A DNA stretch of 64,000 nt from Arenicola marina (taxonomy: Eukaryota > Annelida > Polychaeta > Arenicolidae). The position numbers were made by a program, and so were the translations under genes. This document shows positions 13,333-27,200 of this stretch, piece by piece; position 1 is the stretch's first letter; every line of letters begins with the position of its first letter. The DNA lies in NCBI GenBank assembly GCA_964019135.1, contig OZ025261.1, forward strand, positions 31,418,029-31,482,028, written 5' to 3'. The notes under the pieces were generated by a model. That model was not told the origin of the DNA and made no database searches. It saw nothing but the letters and a program-made list of their open reading frames with translations.

Positions 13333-16300
13333 AGGTCACCAGTCATCGGTGGCAGATGCGTTCACTTACGACGACTTTCTACCTGCGTATGAGAATTTAG
13401 CACTTATTGCCCTTGCTGATGGATGAAAAAGTCGTGTAGGTGTCCCATATGGCAAACCATTCTACTTATATTGAAGCCATTGTCAAGTTCTTCAGCTTGG
13501 AGAAAAGTTCGGGCTTCTATACATAACTTTAACAATAGCTACGTAGTGTCGACTATTCCTGTTACAGTAGCCGCAAGTCGTTCCTTAGTTATAACTGTGC
13601 TTGGCGCTAGACGGAATCTGCTATAATGTATGAACGTCTTCATATATGTATTAGTCAGGGTAACAAAGTATGTTTATGACGATTATTCCCGCTTCTATGC
13701 CAGGTTAGATCTATGCCCTGTTAGGGTTCCCTGAGACCTAAATGTTCTTAGTTCCAGATACATATGCTTTCATTGTTTCTGTGGGAAATCTGAGAGATGC
13801 TGACCATATTTACATTTTACTGTAACGTTTATTTTGCACGTTCGTTTTTCACTGCCATTTGATAAGCTTGGACTATAAATACACAAAAAACCGAATAGGG
13901 AACTATTATTAGCGATAAGATAAACCTGATGGAACTCACAGTGGATTGTCCCTCTGGACACGAGCCCGCGTCTCAGCCCGACACAGCTGTTAGGAATCGC
14001 CTGTATCGAAGCTTCAACGTTTGAATCGTCACGACTGAAACTCTATTTCGTATCTGAAACTCTATTTCGATATGTTGAGATGGGTATGGATAGTACATCG
14101 GATCGGATGAAACCATTCACCGAAAGAAATCTAGGAATGTTATTAGATAGTTATATATTTATCTTTATGATTACGGAATGTCGTATGCTGAATTTAAGTA
14201 GAAGTATCCGTTTTTTGTATCGCTTGTGTATATGTGTATACGGCTATGTAGTGGTGCATATCAGTATATGATATTGCGTTGTCACTAGTGGGATATTTGT
14301 AGGTCTGTATAATAATATTGGCGTGTGATTTGCATGTTGTAATATTCGCAAGGACGGAGACAGTTGCCTTGCAATATTGTTTGCCAGGCAGAAGTGAGTG
14401 ACTGCGCAGTTAGTATACACATGTGTCCTTTCTTTATTCAGCAGTAAATGCACTGTAGCTGGTCATACAATAAACTGTGATATATACTCAATGGTGACGC
14501 TTTTTGGTGCTACGGAGTCTTAGTTTGCCGCATGAATGTGTTATTCGTGTATGATAATTGTGCCAGCACAAAACGTCGGGCTCTGACTGACTATAGAGCA
14601 ACTATAGTTGGCGAACATTATCTCTAGTTCATCGTCGCTATAGCGTCACCAAAGACCAAAAATGCCCAGCTTTTGTCTCTTCGACTATAGTCAACGGCCA
14701 AAATTATTTACCAATTTTTTTACAATTCTATGAACCTCGTTATACGTGCTGAGAAAATTCCTGACTATTTTCCTCTTCCTAAACATCAAACTTCGAGGCC
14801 TTGTAACGACAATAACATATAAGGTTGCTCAACCATCCCATATTTCTTCGGTCCTCTATTATCATGGATTTAGCAGGGTTGCTGCTACGTAAGGATGCAG
14901 GTTTTCGATTGGATAAACTGTTGTGGGAAGTAAAACAAGTAGGACAAATAGATCATCCAGAAGTGGTACTGCATTAATGTGACCAAGCTGCAGGCTAAGC
15001 AAGTCTTGAATTGTCAAATAAATCTTTTGAACCATCGTTTGGCTGTTGTTTCCTAATTCACGGAGAGCCCATATGGAGACCAGCAGAAAAAAGTCCGCTT
15101 GTGGGTTTGTCTGGGTTAAGACTGCCACACTTAGTAGGTTTTAATTTACAGCTGTTGGCGACTGACAAATTCGATAGATGAAGCTTTGCATAATTCACTT
15201 GCTATAGGCTTATTCATATTTTTTTCTTTTCCAGCAGGGCTCACTATTAGTAACTGGGAGGCCACAGAATGTATGAGATTTGACTCTCGTACTTATAGGA
15301 ACAGACCTCCAGGGGGATGGGGCTATGTTTTTTTGGGTGGTGGCCAACACAGAAGAAGCATTTTTTTCGGTAACAGGCATAGGGAGATTTTTTAAAACAA
15401 AGTTCAGAGCCAGATTTAAAAACACAAAGTTGAAAAAGCAAATACATAGCCCCCCACGCCTCCCTCTGGATATCAAAGAGTCCGTCCCTTATGACCTGAT
15501 ATTATTCAGTTATAGAATGACACCTACAACTAGCTCATTCTGGTAATCATATTTCGTACAATACACACAAAAAATTAGTCAAAATTGATAAACACCCTGA
15601 TGACCTTTAACAATATTTTCTGCTACAGGTGCCACAATAAGATTCCACTTTTGGAGGGGACTTCATTTTGAGGTGACGAGTTGCATAAAAATAACCCGTG
15701 TCTTTTCATGTCATTTTCGAATTAGATGGGTATCGGGTCGCTCTGTGACATAAAAATATTAGGATTTGCCAGTATTTAACGAAAGATAAAAAAAAAGACT
15801 CGCCGGATTCCTTTTTAAAGCCGCTGCCCGAACCGCAGAGTTACTGATACTCCATACTTTTGCACGCGTGCCTGTTTGCTGAAACAACGACGCTGCCATT
15901 CGCCAGATGTCGCTCGCGTAACAAATCGACCTATTTCCGGGGTCATGACCCCTCAGACGAAGAAGAACAACACAGCCGCTCACCAGTTTACGCTCTCTCG
16001 GCGAAACGTTCCTCCTAATAGTGTCGATATCCAACTTTCTTTAATTTTAAGGCACAAATAAAGCCATGAATCGTTAAGCTGCACATTCGCTTAACTTTTT
16101 GAGTGGTGAACGGTCTTGTGATTTCGGGAAGCGAGCTCGTAACTGGCCCACTCGCCTCTGACAGCCGAGGCACCGAGGCAGAGCCAGTGCCCCAGGCCCA
16201 GGCTGGGCAGGGCAGGGCAAGGCCAAGGGGGAGGATCCCAGAGCTTCACTCGGCATATGTCGGTGACTGAATCTCCACAGTCGCGCATGTTAGACGGAAT

Positions 16301-16350
16301 CCGGGATCAGGGATTCGCTACATTTAGACATCCAGACAGTGTGCTTCACT
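13333..16350. other. GBE1 3' UTR and GBE1 to Rab11-FIP intergenic DNA
   Basis: After the GBE1 stop the sequence to about 14474 is probably 3' UTR. From there to 16350 I recognise no gene. Short open frames (for example minus 15128-14862) have no recognisable motifs. The last 300 bases before 16351 are richer in GC and CpG and are the likely promoter and 5' UTR of the Rab11-FIP gene. Confidence 0.5.
14469..14474 (+). terminator. Candidate GBE1 polyadenylation signal
   Basis: AATAAA, the first canonical hexamer I see downstream of the GBE1 stop codon, about 1.1 kb into the inferred 3' UTR. Use of this site is inferred. Confidence 0.4.
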
Positions 16351-18234
16351 ATGTGGAGTCCCACCCATGTGCAAGTAACTGGTAGGTTCTCTTTACAGTT
16401 TACTGATATTTACACATAATTTGAAGTATACTTGTAATAAGTTATACCTTGTTTTAAAGTTTCACTATATCATAGACATTGCTATATGTTACTTAAAAAA
16501 TATGTCTGTATATGATATGCCAGCATTATATGTAAGTGTGGGTATGAAGAACCCAATGTTATATATAATTAAAATCCAGATTCAGTGATTAATGTAAGTG
16601 TGAAGAACCCAATGTTATATATAATTAAAATCCAGATTCAGTGATTAATGTAAGTGTGAAGAACCCAATGTAATATATAGTTAAAATCCACATTCAGTGA
16701 TTAATGTAAGTGTGAAGAACCAAATGTTATATATAATTAAAATCCAGATTCAGTGATTAATGTAAGTGTGAAGAACCCAATGTTATATATAATTAAAATC
16801 CAGATTCAGTGATTAATGTAAGTGTGAAGAACCTAATGTTATATATAATTAAAATCCAAATTCAGTAAATAATTTACCTTACACCTGTTTTGGAGGAGCT
16901 GCCACTCATTCTGCCTCATTGCATGGTTGGCCAATGTTTTGCTTATTTATATATATATGCAGCATATGCTGATATATGCAACAAAGATTAAAATTAAATT
17001 ATCGTTCTTTTGCCAAGCTGGTCACCAAACAAATGATTTACTACTGTATCTAATTTTTGAGGTGTATCTATAGATACCCATGCTACACTGATTTTTCCAT
17101 TGTGTTTTCCATTGTAAAACAATTCATTTGTATGCCTAAGTCAATCTCCACCTCTTTTGAGGACAACATATCATTGAGAAGTTGTAGACACTGAACTGCA
17201 TAAATGTAGATCAGGCATGTGAATCCAGTCTTATGAGGTCTTCCAGGGGATTCAGGAGATTGATAGGCACATTGTGGATGGAGGCATGGGCAATCTCCAG
17301 TGCTTTGATTGCAGTCAAGGAGACATTATTTAGCTGAAATAGAAACCCTTTGCATCCCTTCTCTGTTTGTTGATGTGAAAAAAGATAATGGATCTGCAAC
17401 ATATATTGATTAGTGCACAGTAGATACAACCCTGGCAGGCAGCCTCTATCTTCATGCACATCTATAATTATTATATACTCATTTGCGGAAGTCCTAATGG
17501 TTCAGTAAGGCCGCTACCTAGTATGCTCGATATGAATACACACATATGTCACTGAAAGAACTGCATGTTTTGTCACCGAAGTGAATTCCACAAGTGGAGG
17601 TGACGTTGACTGTATTGTTTGGTGTGGTAGGAGGCGTTATATATAGATGATTACAGTGGTAACCTCACCAGTTCACGCCTGAGTGAATCTAGATGTAATG
17701 CGGTACGTCTCCTGAGGTCACACCACCCTCGCCACAGGCCAGGTTACGTCTCCGAGGGTGACCTCAATGTCAAGGTAAACATTTTACTTCGGGTTGTGCC
17801 TGGGTTAGTGGCCTTCATGGGCGAAGTCATGGGCTGGTAATCATGACGTAGACCTGTTGGTTACTTTGTTCAAGGTGAGGGCTGTGCTGTGTGAAACCCG
17901 CCCTTAAAAAATACAGTTCCCAATATGCAACACTGACATATGTGAGTGTTGTATGTTATGCTCGTCGGGCCACGAGGTAGTCATACAGATGGAAGCCATT
18001 GAACCTACATGTTTAGGTCGCCGGCTCTCGAACCGTATTGACTTTGAATGACAAAGAAGACGCCAGATTCTATTATGTCTTCCTCATATTCCGTGAGTCA
18101 TCATCTCTTGAGTGCAGCTTTGTCCTTCTGACAGATGGGATCCGATCATCTTCTGCGCATCAGCTGGGGGCGACTGTTTCCCGTTATGCATACCGGGGCC
18201 GCTGGCAATAAGCTTAAGTCTTTAATAAAGACCC

Positions 18235-18268
<34 letters not shown>

Positions 18269-21200
18269 CTACATAGATATTTATAGCATCGTGATATTTC
18301 TGGCACGGTTCCAGTCTATCTGAGGTCACGGTGGGTCGCGAAGCTGATCTGTCGATGATCGACCCATTATTGAACCAGGGAGCCCTCGTCTGCCACGCCG
18401 AAGGTGAAGTATTCTCGGATCCCGTACTGGACAACTGATTAATAGCTTGGTCTCAGGTTCGAAACCCGGGTTGGGCAAGCTTATCTGGGGCATATTTCAT
18501 CCCGGCAAAGCATTCATTGTCGCCCGGAGGTTCATTGACCTAATTTATCCTTCGTGCGCGCAAAACGGTCATAAAACAACAATCAAGTAATCTGCTATCC
18601 AGGGATGATATATACGCTGTGGTACAACCCTGCCGGTCACGGAATCTGTTTTTATCGTCTGGACGAATATAAGTTGTATTTCTCGCCTAATTTAGCTTAT
18701 TATCCCGCATTTATGATTCGTGCAGATCGAAGTCTGCCGGTTGGGAAGGGGAGGGGAGGGGGGGGGGGGGGAGGCGTCCACGCCCAAAAATGGAGTTACA
18801 CTTTAAATAATGCCTAAAAGGGGCGTCTGCGCTATCTCAATCGGTAAGCTTAGCAGGCTGACTTGCAGATAAACCAGCGGTAGGTGCAAACCCTGCATCT
18901 GGCATCTGGCACCAACTCCCAGTATAGCCTTTATGCGCACAAAAGCGGCTCGAAACAACAATATTTCATTTCGCGCTATAAAAGAAACTGGGTTGGACAA
19001 GACCCCGTCTCCTCTCCCTGCACCAACCCCTGGATCTTCCATTGCGGTGCATAATATCTAGGGTTTTATTATACATCTGTTATCGTATCAATGCAATCAA
19101 AGAGACAGGTTCGACTGTGTGTAGCTTGTAGCTAATCTGAACATATATTATATATTTAGAACAATTCGTTCATTTTGTGGTGGATATATATACTGCAAAA
19201 GGCGCTTTGCTTGGGACTTCGACATCGGCTAGGACATCTGTCGGCCATCGGTAATTAATTACTCACTTACGCCAGCTTGGGCTGTGACCGCGGCGACACT
19301 TGTCTCGAGGGCCATGTGACCACTGGTGACACCGGGAGCGGCGGTGGCTGTGCCTGGCCGCGGGGCCTTGTCAATATGCCTAAAGACAACACGTCTGTGT
19401 GTGATATATACTGCACCGCCTTTGTGAACACAAGGAAGTATTGTAGTGTCTAATACTGTGGGATGGGGTGGGAGTTTGTCGCGGAGACGCAGTGGAAGAC
19501 AACTGATTCGTTATATACATGTATATGAAAAATATGTCGGGAAGCTCGTAGAGTTTTCACTTCCTTCGCTGAGTAATGACGTCTATAAGGTGCCTGGGTG
19601 GTGCCTGGGTGTGGGGGGGGGGGGGTGCATGGCTGGGCCCATGCAGGTGCTGTTTGTTAGGGGGTGAGTTTGTGGGGTGAGGGGGTGCCCCGGGGGGATG
19701 GGGTGGGCCCAGGGGGTATGTCGCTTAGGGTGGAGGGGACCGAGCGGAACATAGCTATTGGCAGAACGCAAATTATGGCTATTTATTAGCGTGCTGCTGA
19801 CAATGTGAGGCGGGGGGAGACCGGTCTGATGGGTTGCGTGGGACGCCAGCTGGTCGTGTAACCAGACAGCTTGCCTGACCCAGCGTGTGGAAGGTCCTGG
19901 ACGGTGCGTGGGGTGGGGGGTGGTACTGGTGGGTGGCGGAAGAGGCGGAGGGGAGGTTCACATCTGTCCGGTATGGTGGGGGTGGGGGGTGGTACTGGTG
20001 GGTGGCGGAAGAGGGGGAGGGGAGGTTCACATCTGTCCGGTATGGTGGGGGGGGGGGGGTACTGGTGGGTGGCGGAAGAGGGGGAGGGGAGGTTCACATC
20101 TGTCCGGTATGGTGGGGGGGGGGGTGGGTACTGGTGGGTGGCGGAAGAGGGGGCGGGGAGGGGGGGGGGTCACATCTCTCTGGTACATAGTGCGACATCA
20201 CATAACGTGCAGTGGAATCCACGCTGACTGTCACTGGACTCTTAAGTCCGCGCCCTATGACTAATCTCAATCACGCCGAATATGTGGCCAGCGGGGAGTG
20301 CTATTTCCAAAATGGCGTGGTGTCTAGCGTCGTGGACTGCCTCGCACGTGCTGTCATTTCCAGGGTTTTTTAACGTCAATCTATTTTTAGAAAGGGAATT
20401 CAATTGTTGTTTTGGGCCGCTTTACTTCCCAGAGCAGGTAATAAAATGCTGCTGATGTTTTGAATTGTTAAAAAATTAAAATCCCATTAAGTCTAAATAG
20501 GAAACGGATGCGCAACTGTGGGAGAAATATAAACCGAAAAGCCGTATTATGGCTCAACGCGAACAAACAAATAAATCGCTACTCTTGGGTCACTTTTATG
20601 CACACATGAGTTGAACTAAGCCAAGAAACCTTCGTACGAATACCTAGTGATACTCGGGCAGGATGAAGATTTAATGTTTTACTAACGTACATTCGACATT
20701 TACATTAATACCCCGGGGACATGGCGCTATCCTTGACCCTTGTCATCGACGCGATATTATTAGCTCACATGCATTAAAACCTTAAAACATCAATACAACG
20801 CAAAAATAACGTGTTTACACTGAAATGTCAATCATTCAACGGCTGAAAATCAGTGATGGTCATCGCGGCGGGTGATCCGCGGAGTGTTCACTAGAAATCT
20901 ATGTATTGAACTGAACCTATTGATGGAGAGGCTTTTATATGATGAAGTGATGAAGCCCTGTATTGATTATTTCCACGTGGTATTTCGCGGTAGGCGTATG
21001 ATGATGAACCCAGGCTTCCTATGACTAGCGTGATAATCGAGGGTTTGGATTGGGCAGCCCGCTCGCCTCGCCCGAGGGTTTAACGATCACGTGATTTCTC
21101 CGAAATTTCGAGTTTAGAGTGCCAGAAAAAGGGAAATAAGTCCTGCTTCTGGAGGCCTTCCAACCTTTGGAATTGTGCCGTTGTTGACGCGAGACCCGGA

Positions 21201-24200
21201 TTCGCACTGTGATTTGAGATTCCGTTCACAATCGATGCGTCGCATGACACGTATAGGCTGAGTGCTCCATCTATGTGGTTTGTAAAATACAAACAAAACA
21301 CTCCGTACGTCGCCCGATCAAATATTATGAGAGGATCCCTGGCATCTTTATACCACAGGAACGCCAGGGAAGATGACTCAGAAACCAGACCTTCCGCGTC
21401 GCTGTACTTTGGTCGTCGGTCTACGCTCCACCCACCCCTAAACTTAGACGGTTCGGTGCAGCACCATGGTAAAGGGGAGGTGGGCTGTGTTGTGTGTGTC
21501 TGGGGGGATATGGCTGCTTAGCCCGGTGCACGATGCTTACGTCGCTAAGTGTAAGTATTGACAAGCTAGGCATATGGCATTAGTATTAATTCGTATAGCC
21601 CCCCCCCTTTCAAATAAAAATATTACAAACGATTTGTTATGGTGTCCTGTAACAGCTATAATGGTAGGCATACGACGCTTTTGTCGCCCTGCCTTACGCC
21701 TTACCCCCCACAGTGGCCATGCCCCGGGGACCAGGCCCTATACGTGTTCAGGTAAAGGTTAGCATTAATTATCATGGTCAGCTTCGATCAGAATTATGAG
21801 TAGTCGGTACAGATTACCCGGTCTGACTACACAGAAAACGCATAGCTCACACAACACCATTCGCTGTCGACCTGCACCACGCTACGATGGCGCAGGTACG
21901 TAATAGCGGACCACGAGATGGAGGCACGCTACTCGAGGCAGGCACAGCGCACGGTCTGACCTCTGACCTGCGGCCCCGGGGACTTCCGGTTCCCTGGGGC
22001 TGGACAGGCCATCGCACTTTGGCGAGACTGCGGAATCTTGTTTCCCCGGTTACCCCGGGGGTGGGTGGGGGGTAATGCTCGTGTGTTGCTTGGGGGATGG
22101 CTGGCTGATGATTGGGTTACATCGTGGTCTTATTGCAAGTAGAGGTGGGGTGGGTATTAAAACAGGTGCGAGTTGAATCAAGCAGTGCTAAAAGCGGCGT
22201 ATCACCCCCCCCCCCCCTCCACCCCCCACCCCACTCTAGCCCTTCCACTGATGTACTGCCTGTGTGATAGGCGGGGATGTCGAAGATAGCCGGCGTGGGT
22301 GAGACATTATGTCCGTCTGGATTAGGTGTACTGGCTGGTGGTCTCCATGATCTCTCTTGAGCTTGCCCGGCGGCATTGCTGAGGGCATAGCTCACAGTCT
22401 CATAGCTCACAGTCTCGTATGGCCGCTACTCCTATATCTCCCTTGGTGAGTCTGCCAGTCCGTGGTTAAATACAAGATTTCACTGAAGCCCTGCCTGCAC
22501 CTTTAGTACGCGTGTGGGGGTGGTGCGGTACGGTGCCTGTATAGTTAAGATATGTTGGTGAGTGGGTGGTTGATGTGTACAACTGGCACCTACGCCTGTG
22601 GGCACAGATTACACACCGTGTTTAGACTGATGGAGTGGTGAGTCCAGGAGAACCTGACCCGCTAATATCCTGACATATTAACGATGAGGTGCCAACACTA
22701 TCAGTCAGGTATGAGGTGTTAATATTACGGCACCTCTGTATATGACCAACACATCTATCTCACATGATTGACACGTGCCCGTTATAAGCCGATGGCCATC
22801 TTTCGAATTCTCAGGACGATTCCATCGATGGATGTTTAGATTATAATGAAGTGGTGCTTCAGGCCGCCTTTGTACAAGCAAGGGCTCACTCTCTGCCTTC
22901 GACTCACTCCGCTAGGGCTCCATTATATCTCTGTTGTCGCCCGCGTCCTCAATGCCTTTTCACACTCGCTCGCCAGGGCGGCGCTACGCAGATTGATAGG
23001 AAAAATGCGTCGCGCATTTCTACAAATTAGTGCTGGGACCCAGCCTAAGCCTAATAACGCCTGAAATTAGTTGATGAAAAGAAAGAGTTCTGTCACAATT
23101 ATAACTTTTTCGAAAGGGTATAAGACGTTTTTTGCTGTATTAAATACACAAAGCTCGTTATTTTTATGTTTTATTCTTGAAAATTATATCATTGCAAGAA
23201 ATTACAGCTGATTTGACCGTTTTTCAAGAATCTTGAAATTTTCCCCCGGCCGACAGGAGCGGTAAAAGCTAGCTTGCGTAGCGCCACCGTGCGGGGAGCT
23301 TGCCAAGGGCTAAATTGGGCCAAAAAACCTCATTGATGAATTGCTGAAACTCGCCCCACTTTGGTCCCTATTCGAATCCAGGAACAATTAAATCATCTGC
23401 GGTCTCGTGCGTTACCCACGACACCAGCGAGGACCCCCACTTAGTGATTAGTGTATTAAGATTTCGCATTTCTAAAAGTACAATTTTACACTTCCGATGA
23501 TTCTAATCATCGAAAGGGTGTATATGGCCCCTAAAATTTATATACAAGAGCTAAATCAAACTCCAGAACCGAATGGAATATATTGTCATGTGAAGCAACC
23601 TCGATCCGTCGGCTGGCGGCTCCACAGTGTACTACTAACTTAGTTACTGGGTCTCCGGCCGCTAGCGATAAATCACAGCCTCTAGTTGCCGTCTCCGGTC
23701 GCCTGTTTTGGTCATGAATCATTGCAAATTACTCCACATCTCTGATATCTATCCATACGCTTGTACTTTGGTGGCAGCTGGTGTACTTCGATGTCTACAA
23801 TCGAAGACGGAATATTGGGTGTTCTTGCTTTAGTAGATGTGGACAATCTAGATTGACTTATTCTCTTGAAAAAAATAGTTGTCAAGAAATCAAAGCATAC
23901 ATTTTCGTAGCGAGTGTAAAGCCAGTAACCAAGGTTACTGCTTTACCTAGTTCCGGACCGGTGGACTTGTTTGTTGCACGTGCCTTGAGCCAGTCATTTC
24001 TTTCTTGGAAGCCGCTGGATCCGCCTTAAGCGTCTGCGCCCCTCGCTCCAACACGAGGCTCAACCACAAACTAGCGATCTGCCTTTGCCCCGGGAGTCCA
24101 GACAAGAGTCAGCTGGTGACTTTGTCCATCCCATTCGGCCGATGTTGATACTTGGGCGGGGTCTCCCTGTGGTCTCCCACGTGTGCCAAGATAGGATAGG

Positions 24201-27200
24201 CCAGTCTAAGCGGTCGGTGCGTGGGTCGAGTCCTACTTGTGCAAATGTCGATAAAAAAAGGGATAAAGATCCCATACCTTTCTTCGCACACAGTTCGTTG
24301 GTTGTATATTCAGGAAGATTTAGCCAATTCTGGTCATATCGCGTCAATGGGAGAAAGAAGGGAAGACCTGAGCCATGTCCCCGGGGTAACCCCCTTCTTT
24401 TTGCGAGGAAGGACATGGGATCTTTATCCTGCGGCTATACAGACATGGCCACAGCGGAACTATCGGGCGGCTCGCGCACAAAGTAGGGGGTTACTACCGT
24501 AGACGTGGCTCCCATTTACCATGACCCTTCCCATTGTCGCGATATGACCTGAGAGGTTAAAGCATCCTACCTAAAACAACCAAGAGAGAATTTTGTTCAC
24601 TGACTTGCTAGACATTGTGGACTGCAGCTTGTAATGAAGCTGGTATGAAGATAATTGGTCGACCAGTATTCCCCCGATCCCCCATTTGGATCCGGCCAAG
24701 ACATTTGTGTTCACAGTACTTCCTTCACGAAGCTTAACAAGAAATTTGTCGCATATTTATTTCATTAATGTTTTTGCTTGTGGGTCACAAGTGATTAGCG
24801 AACGGGTGTTGCAAAGGCACAGTACATGTCTGTGTGCGGGTGGCGCGGGGGGGGGGGGGGGGGGGGGGGTTGTGACGTTAACCAGCTGCTCAGCCATATG
24901 AAGTCGCTGGTCAGACACGCAGGCCAGGGCTCAGCGCAGTTCTCAGTGCATGGTAGTCCTGCAGGCCCCTCGGTTAAAAACTTAGCTTAGCCCCGTAAAC
25001 TTGACCCTTCTGACAACAAGCTGATCGGCAGAAGGTTTGAGGTCGTGAGGGCCATGCGTCAGGGCAAGGGTTAACTGATTGCTTACCTTAGTGCTAATTG
25101 CAGCTCATCGCTCTTAGCTCACTAGCCGAATTCAGTGCTCAATGCTTGGTTCAATAGGTCAGGCTTTCATATGTCTTTTTAGTATAGCTCTCGTATTACT
25201 CATGCTTTGACTTTGACAATAATCAATAGACCTATCCATACTCCGACACTAAGCCCCGCCCACGTGAGTATGAAATTAACCATCTTAGCTGATGGTAGGT
25301 ACAAGTGAGAAGTACTCATCTCTGAAACTGACAACAACGTGACACGCTGTTTTGTTTGTCGCAATAGACCGATCCAGGCGCCGACACTAAGCCCCGCCCA
25401 CGCATGAGTTCTTTTTCCTTACTCGTGAGTATGAAATTTACGATCATAGCTGATTGTAGGGAAAAGTGAGAAGCACTCATCTCTGAAACTGACAAGAAAG
25501 TAACACGCTGCTTTGTTTGTCCGACATAACGCACGTGGAAGACCTTATTTCACCACATGATTGGATAAAAGCAACAGTGACGCCAGTGAATGATTGATCG
25601 CCTGCATGGATCGGTCTATTTCTTGGGCTGTAAAATGGGCCCTGAAATGGCAGACAGTGGTTCATCGCAAAAAGTTGTTTCATTATCGGGCTGTTAGTAT
25701 CTGTCAATAAGCAAACATTCCAGCGCCATCGCCAGATCTAAGTGGGTTCCATGATAGCGCACCGAGCCACGGACTCGCTCACCCCGCAGTATGAAAACAT
25801 CTGTCGGCCATGTTAGCTTCCTTCCACCCCCATCGCAGATGTACGTTGCCTGGTAGCCGACAGAATCTCGTCAGTCCGGTGACTTGCCCACGTGGGCCAG
25901 CGTGACTTGATATGATACCCGAGAGTTGAGTCTGGATCGTGGCTGTAGATAACGGAGGTAGATCCAGAAGCGAACCGCCTAAGTCATTGCCTGACCCTGT
26001 ATATAGTTCATCATCTCAAATGTCATGATTTCTCCCCCCCCCCGCCTCCCATCATACTCCTTTACCCTCCACCTTGGTTGGACCCGTCACCCGAACACTA
26101 CCACCTGCCCACCCCCCCCCATACTCTTTTACCCTCCACCCCCCACCTTGGTTGGACCCATCACCCAAACACTACCGCCTCCCCTACTCCGACTCGCATC
26201 CGTTTACGTATCCATTTAGAGAATACTGGCGTCGGTAAACAAAGATGATAGGTTCCAAATCCGGATGCCTGCGACTCGTTACCCAGGGGATCTTCTGGAT
26301 GGCTTGCAGCGGGATCCTGTAGCGGGTATCCTGTACTCAGTCGAGGCCTGGCTCAAAAGCTCCAGGACAATCCCCACTTCTGGGAGGAGAAAAACGCTGA
26401 GACGTGAAGATTTTTTTTGGGTTGCGGTTTTTGCCGGCTACTACTGGAGTATTGTTGAGCGCTGTGATGTTTGTGTCTGAGTCTTGGGAGAAGGAGGCGT
26501 GTGTTTCCTTCTGGGCTGACACTAGATTCGATAACGAGCCCGGATGGCAGAATAGTTGGGAAGTAGAACCGGTCATCGTACCATGGTGCAAGAGTGCGCA
26601 TCGTACTGGGTGAAAGTGTCTTGCTCACAGTTAACTTTGTTTATGGTAGATAAACAAATAATTTGATTTAACGGGAGTTTACAGTTTTTTTTCCTCTATA
26701 GCACTATAAACGCGTTCGTCAAAGTAGCCAAAGTGAGGTCCGGCGTGTTTATTTCTGGGAGCATTGCATTTGAGCGTTATTTAAAAATTCCCCAATGATG
26801 TCACAAGATTGACGGGTGAGCTTTGATGCAGTGCGTAGACTTCTGTTGTCAAGGGCGTGTATTGTTTTTATGGATGAGTGCTTTTCGTTAAGTTCAAGCC
26901 AATGAGCAGAGAGGATCTGAATCTCAATATAAAAGCACATGCGTTTGTATTCCCCTTTGACGTCAGTTTCCTCTCTGGCAGAATTTAAATTGGTAGGTGC
27001 GAAAACAAGTGGAAAAAGTATTCCCTTCTACTATTGGGGCGTTATAGCTCGATAAAATAAGTGTGGAAACACAGAAGATTAATATGAGCTAAGTTGTTTT
27101 GGCGTGCCACCAACTGTTAAATGTCTATGTTTGGGCATAATGCAAATTCTCATTCGAAAAGAGGGGAATGTTAAGCGGGGGACGTCACTCCTGCCTGATT

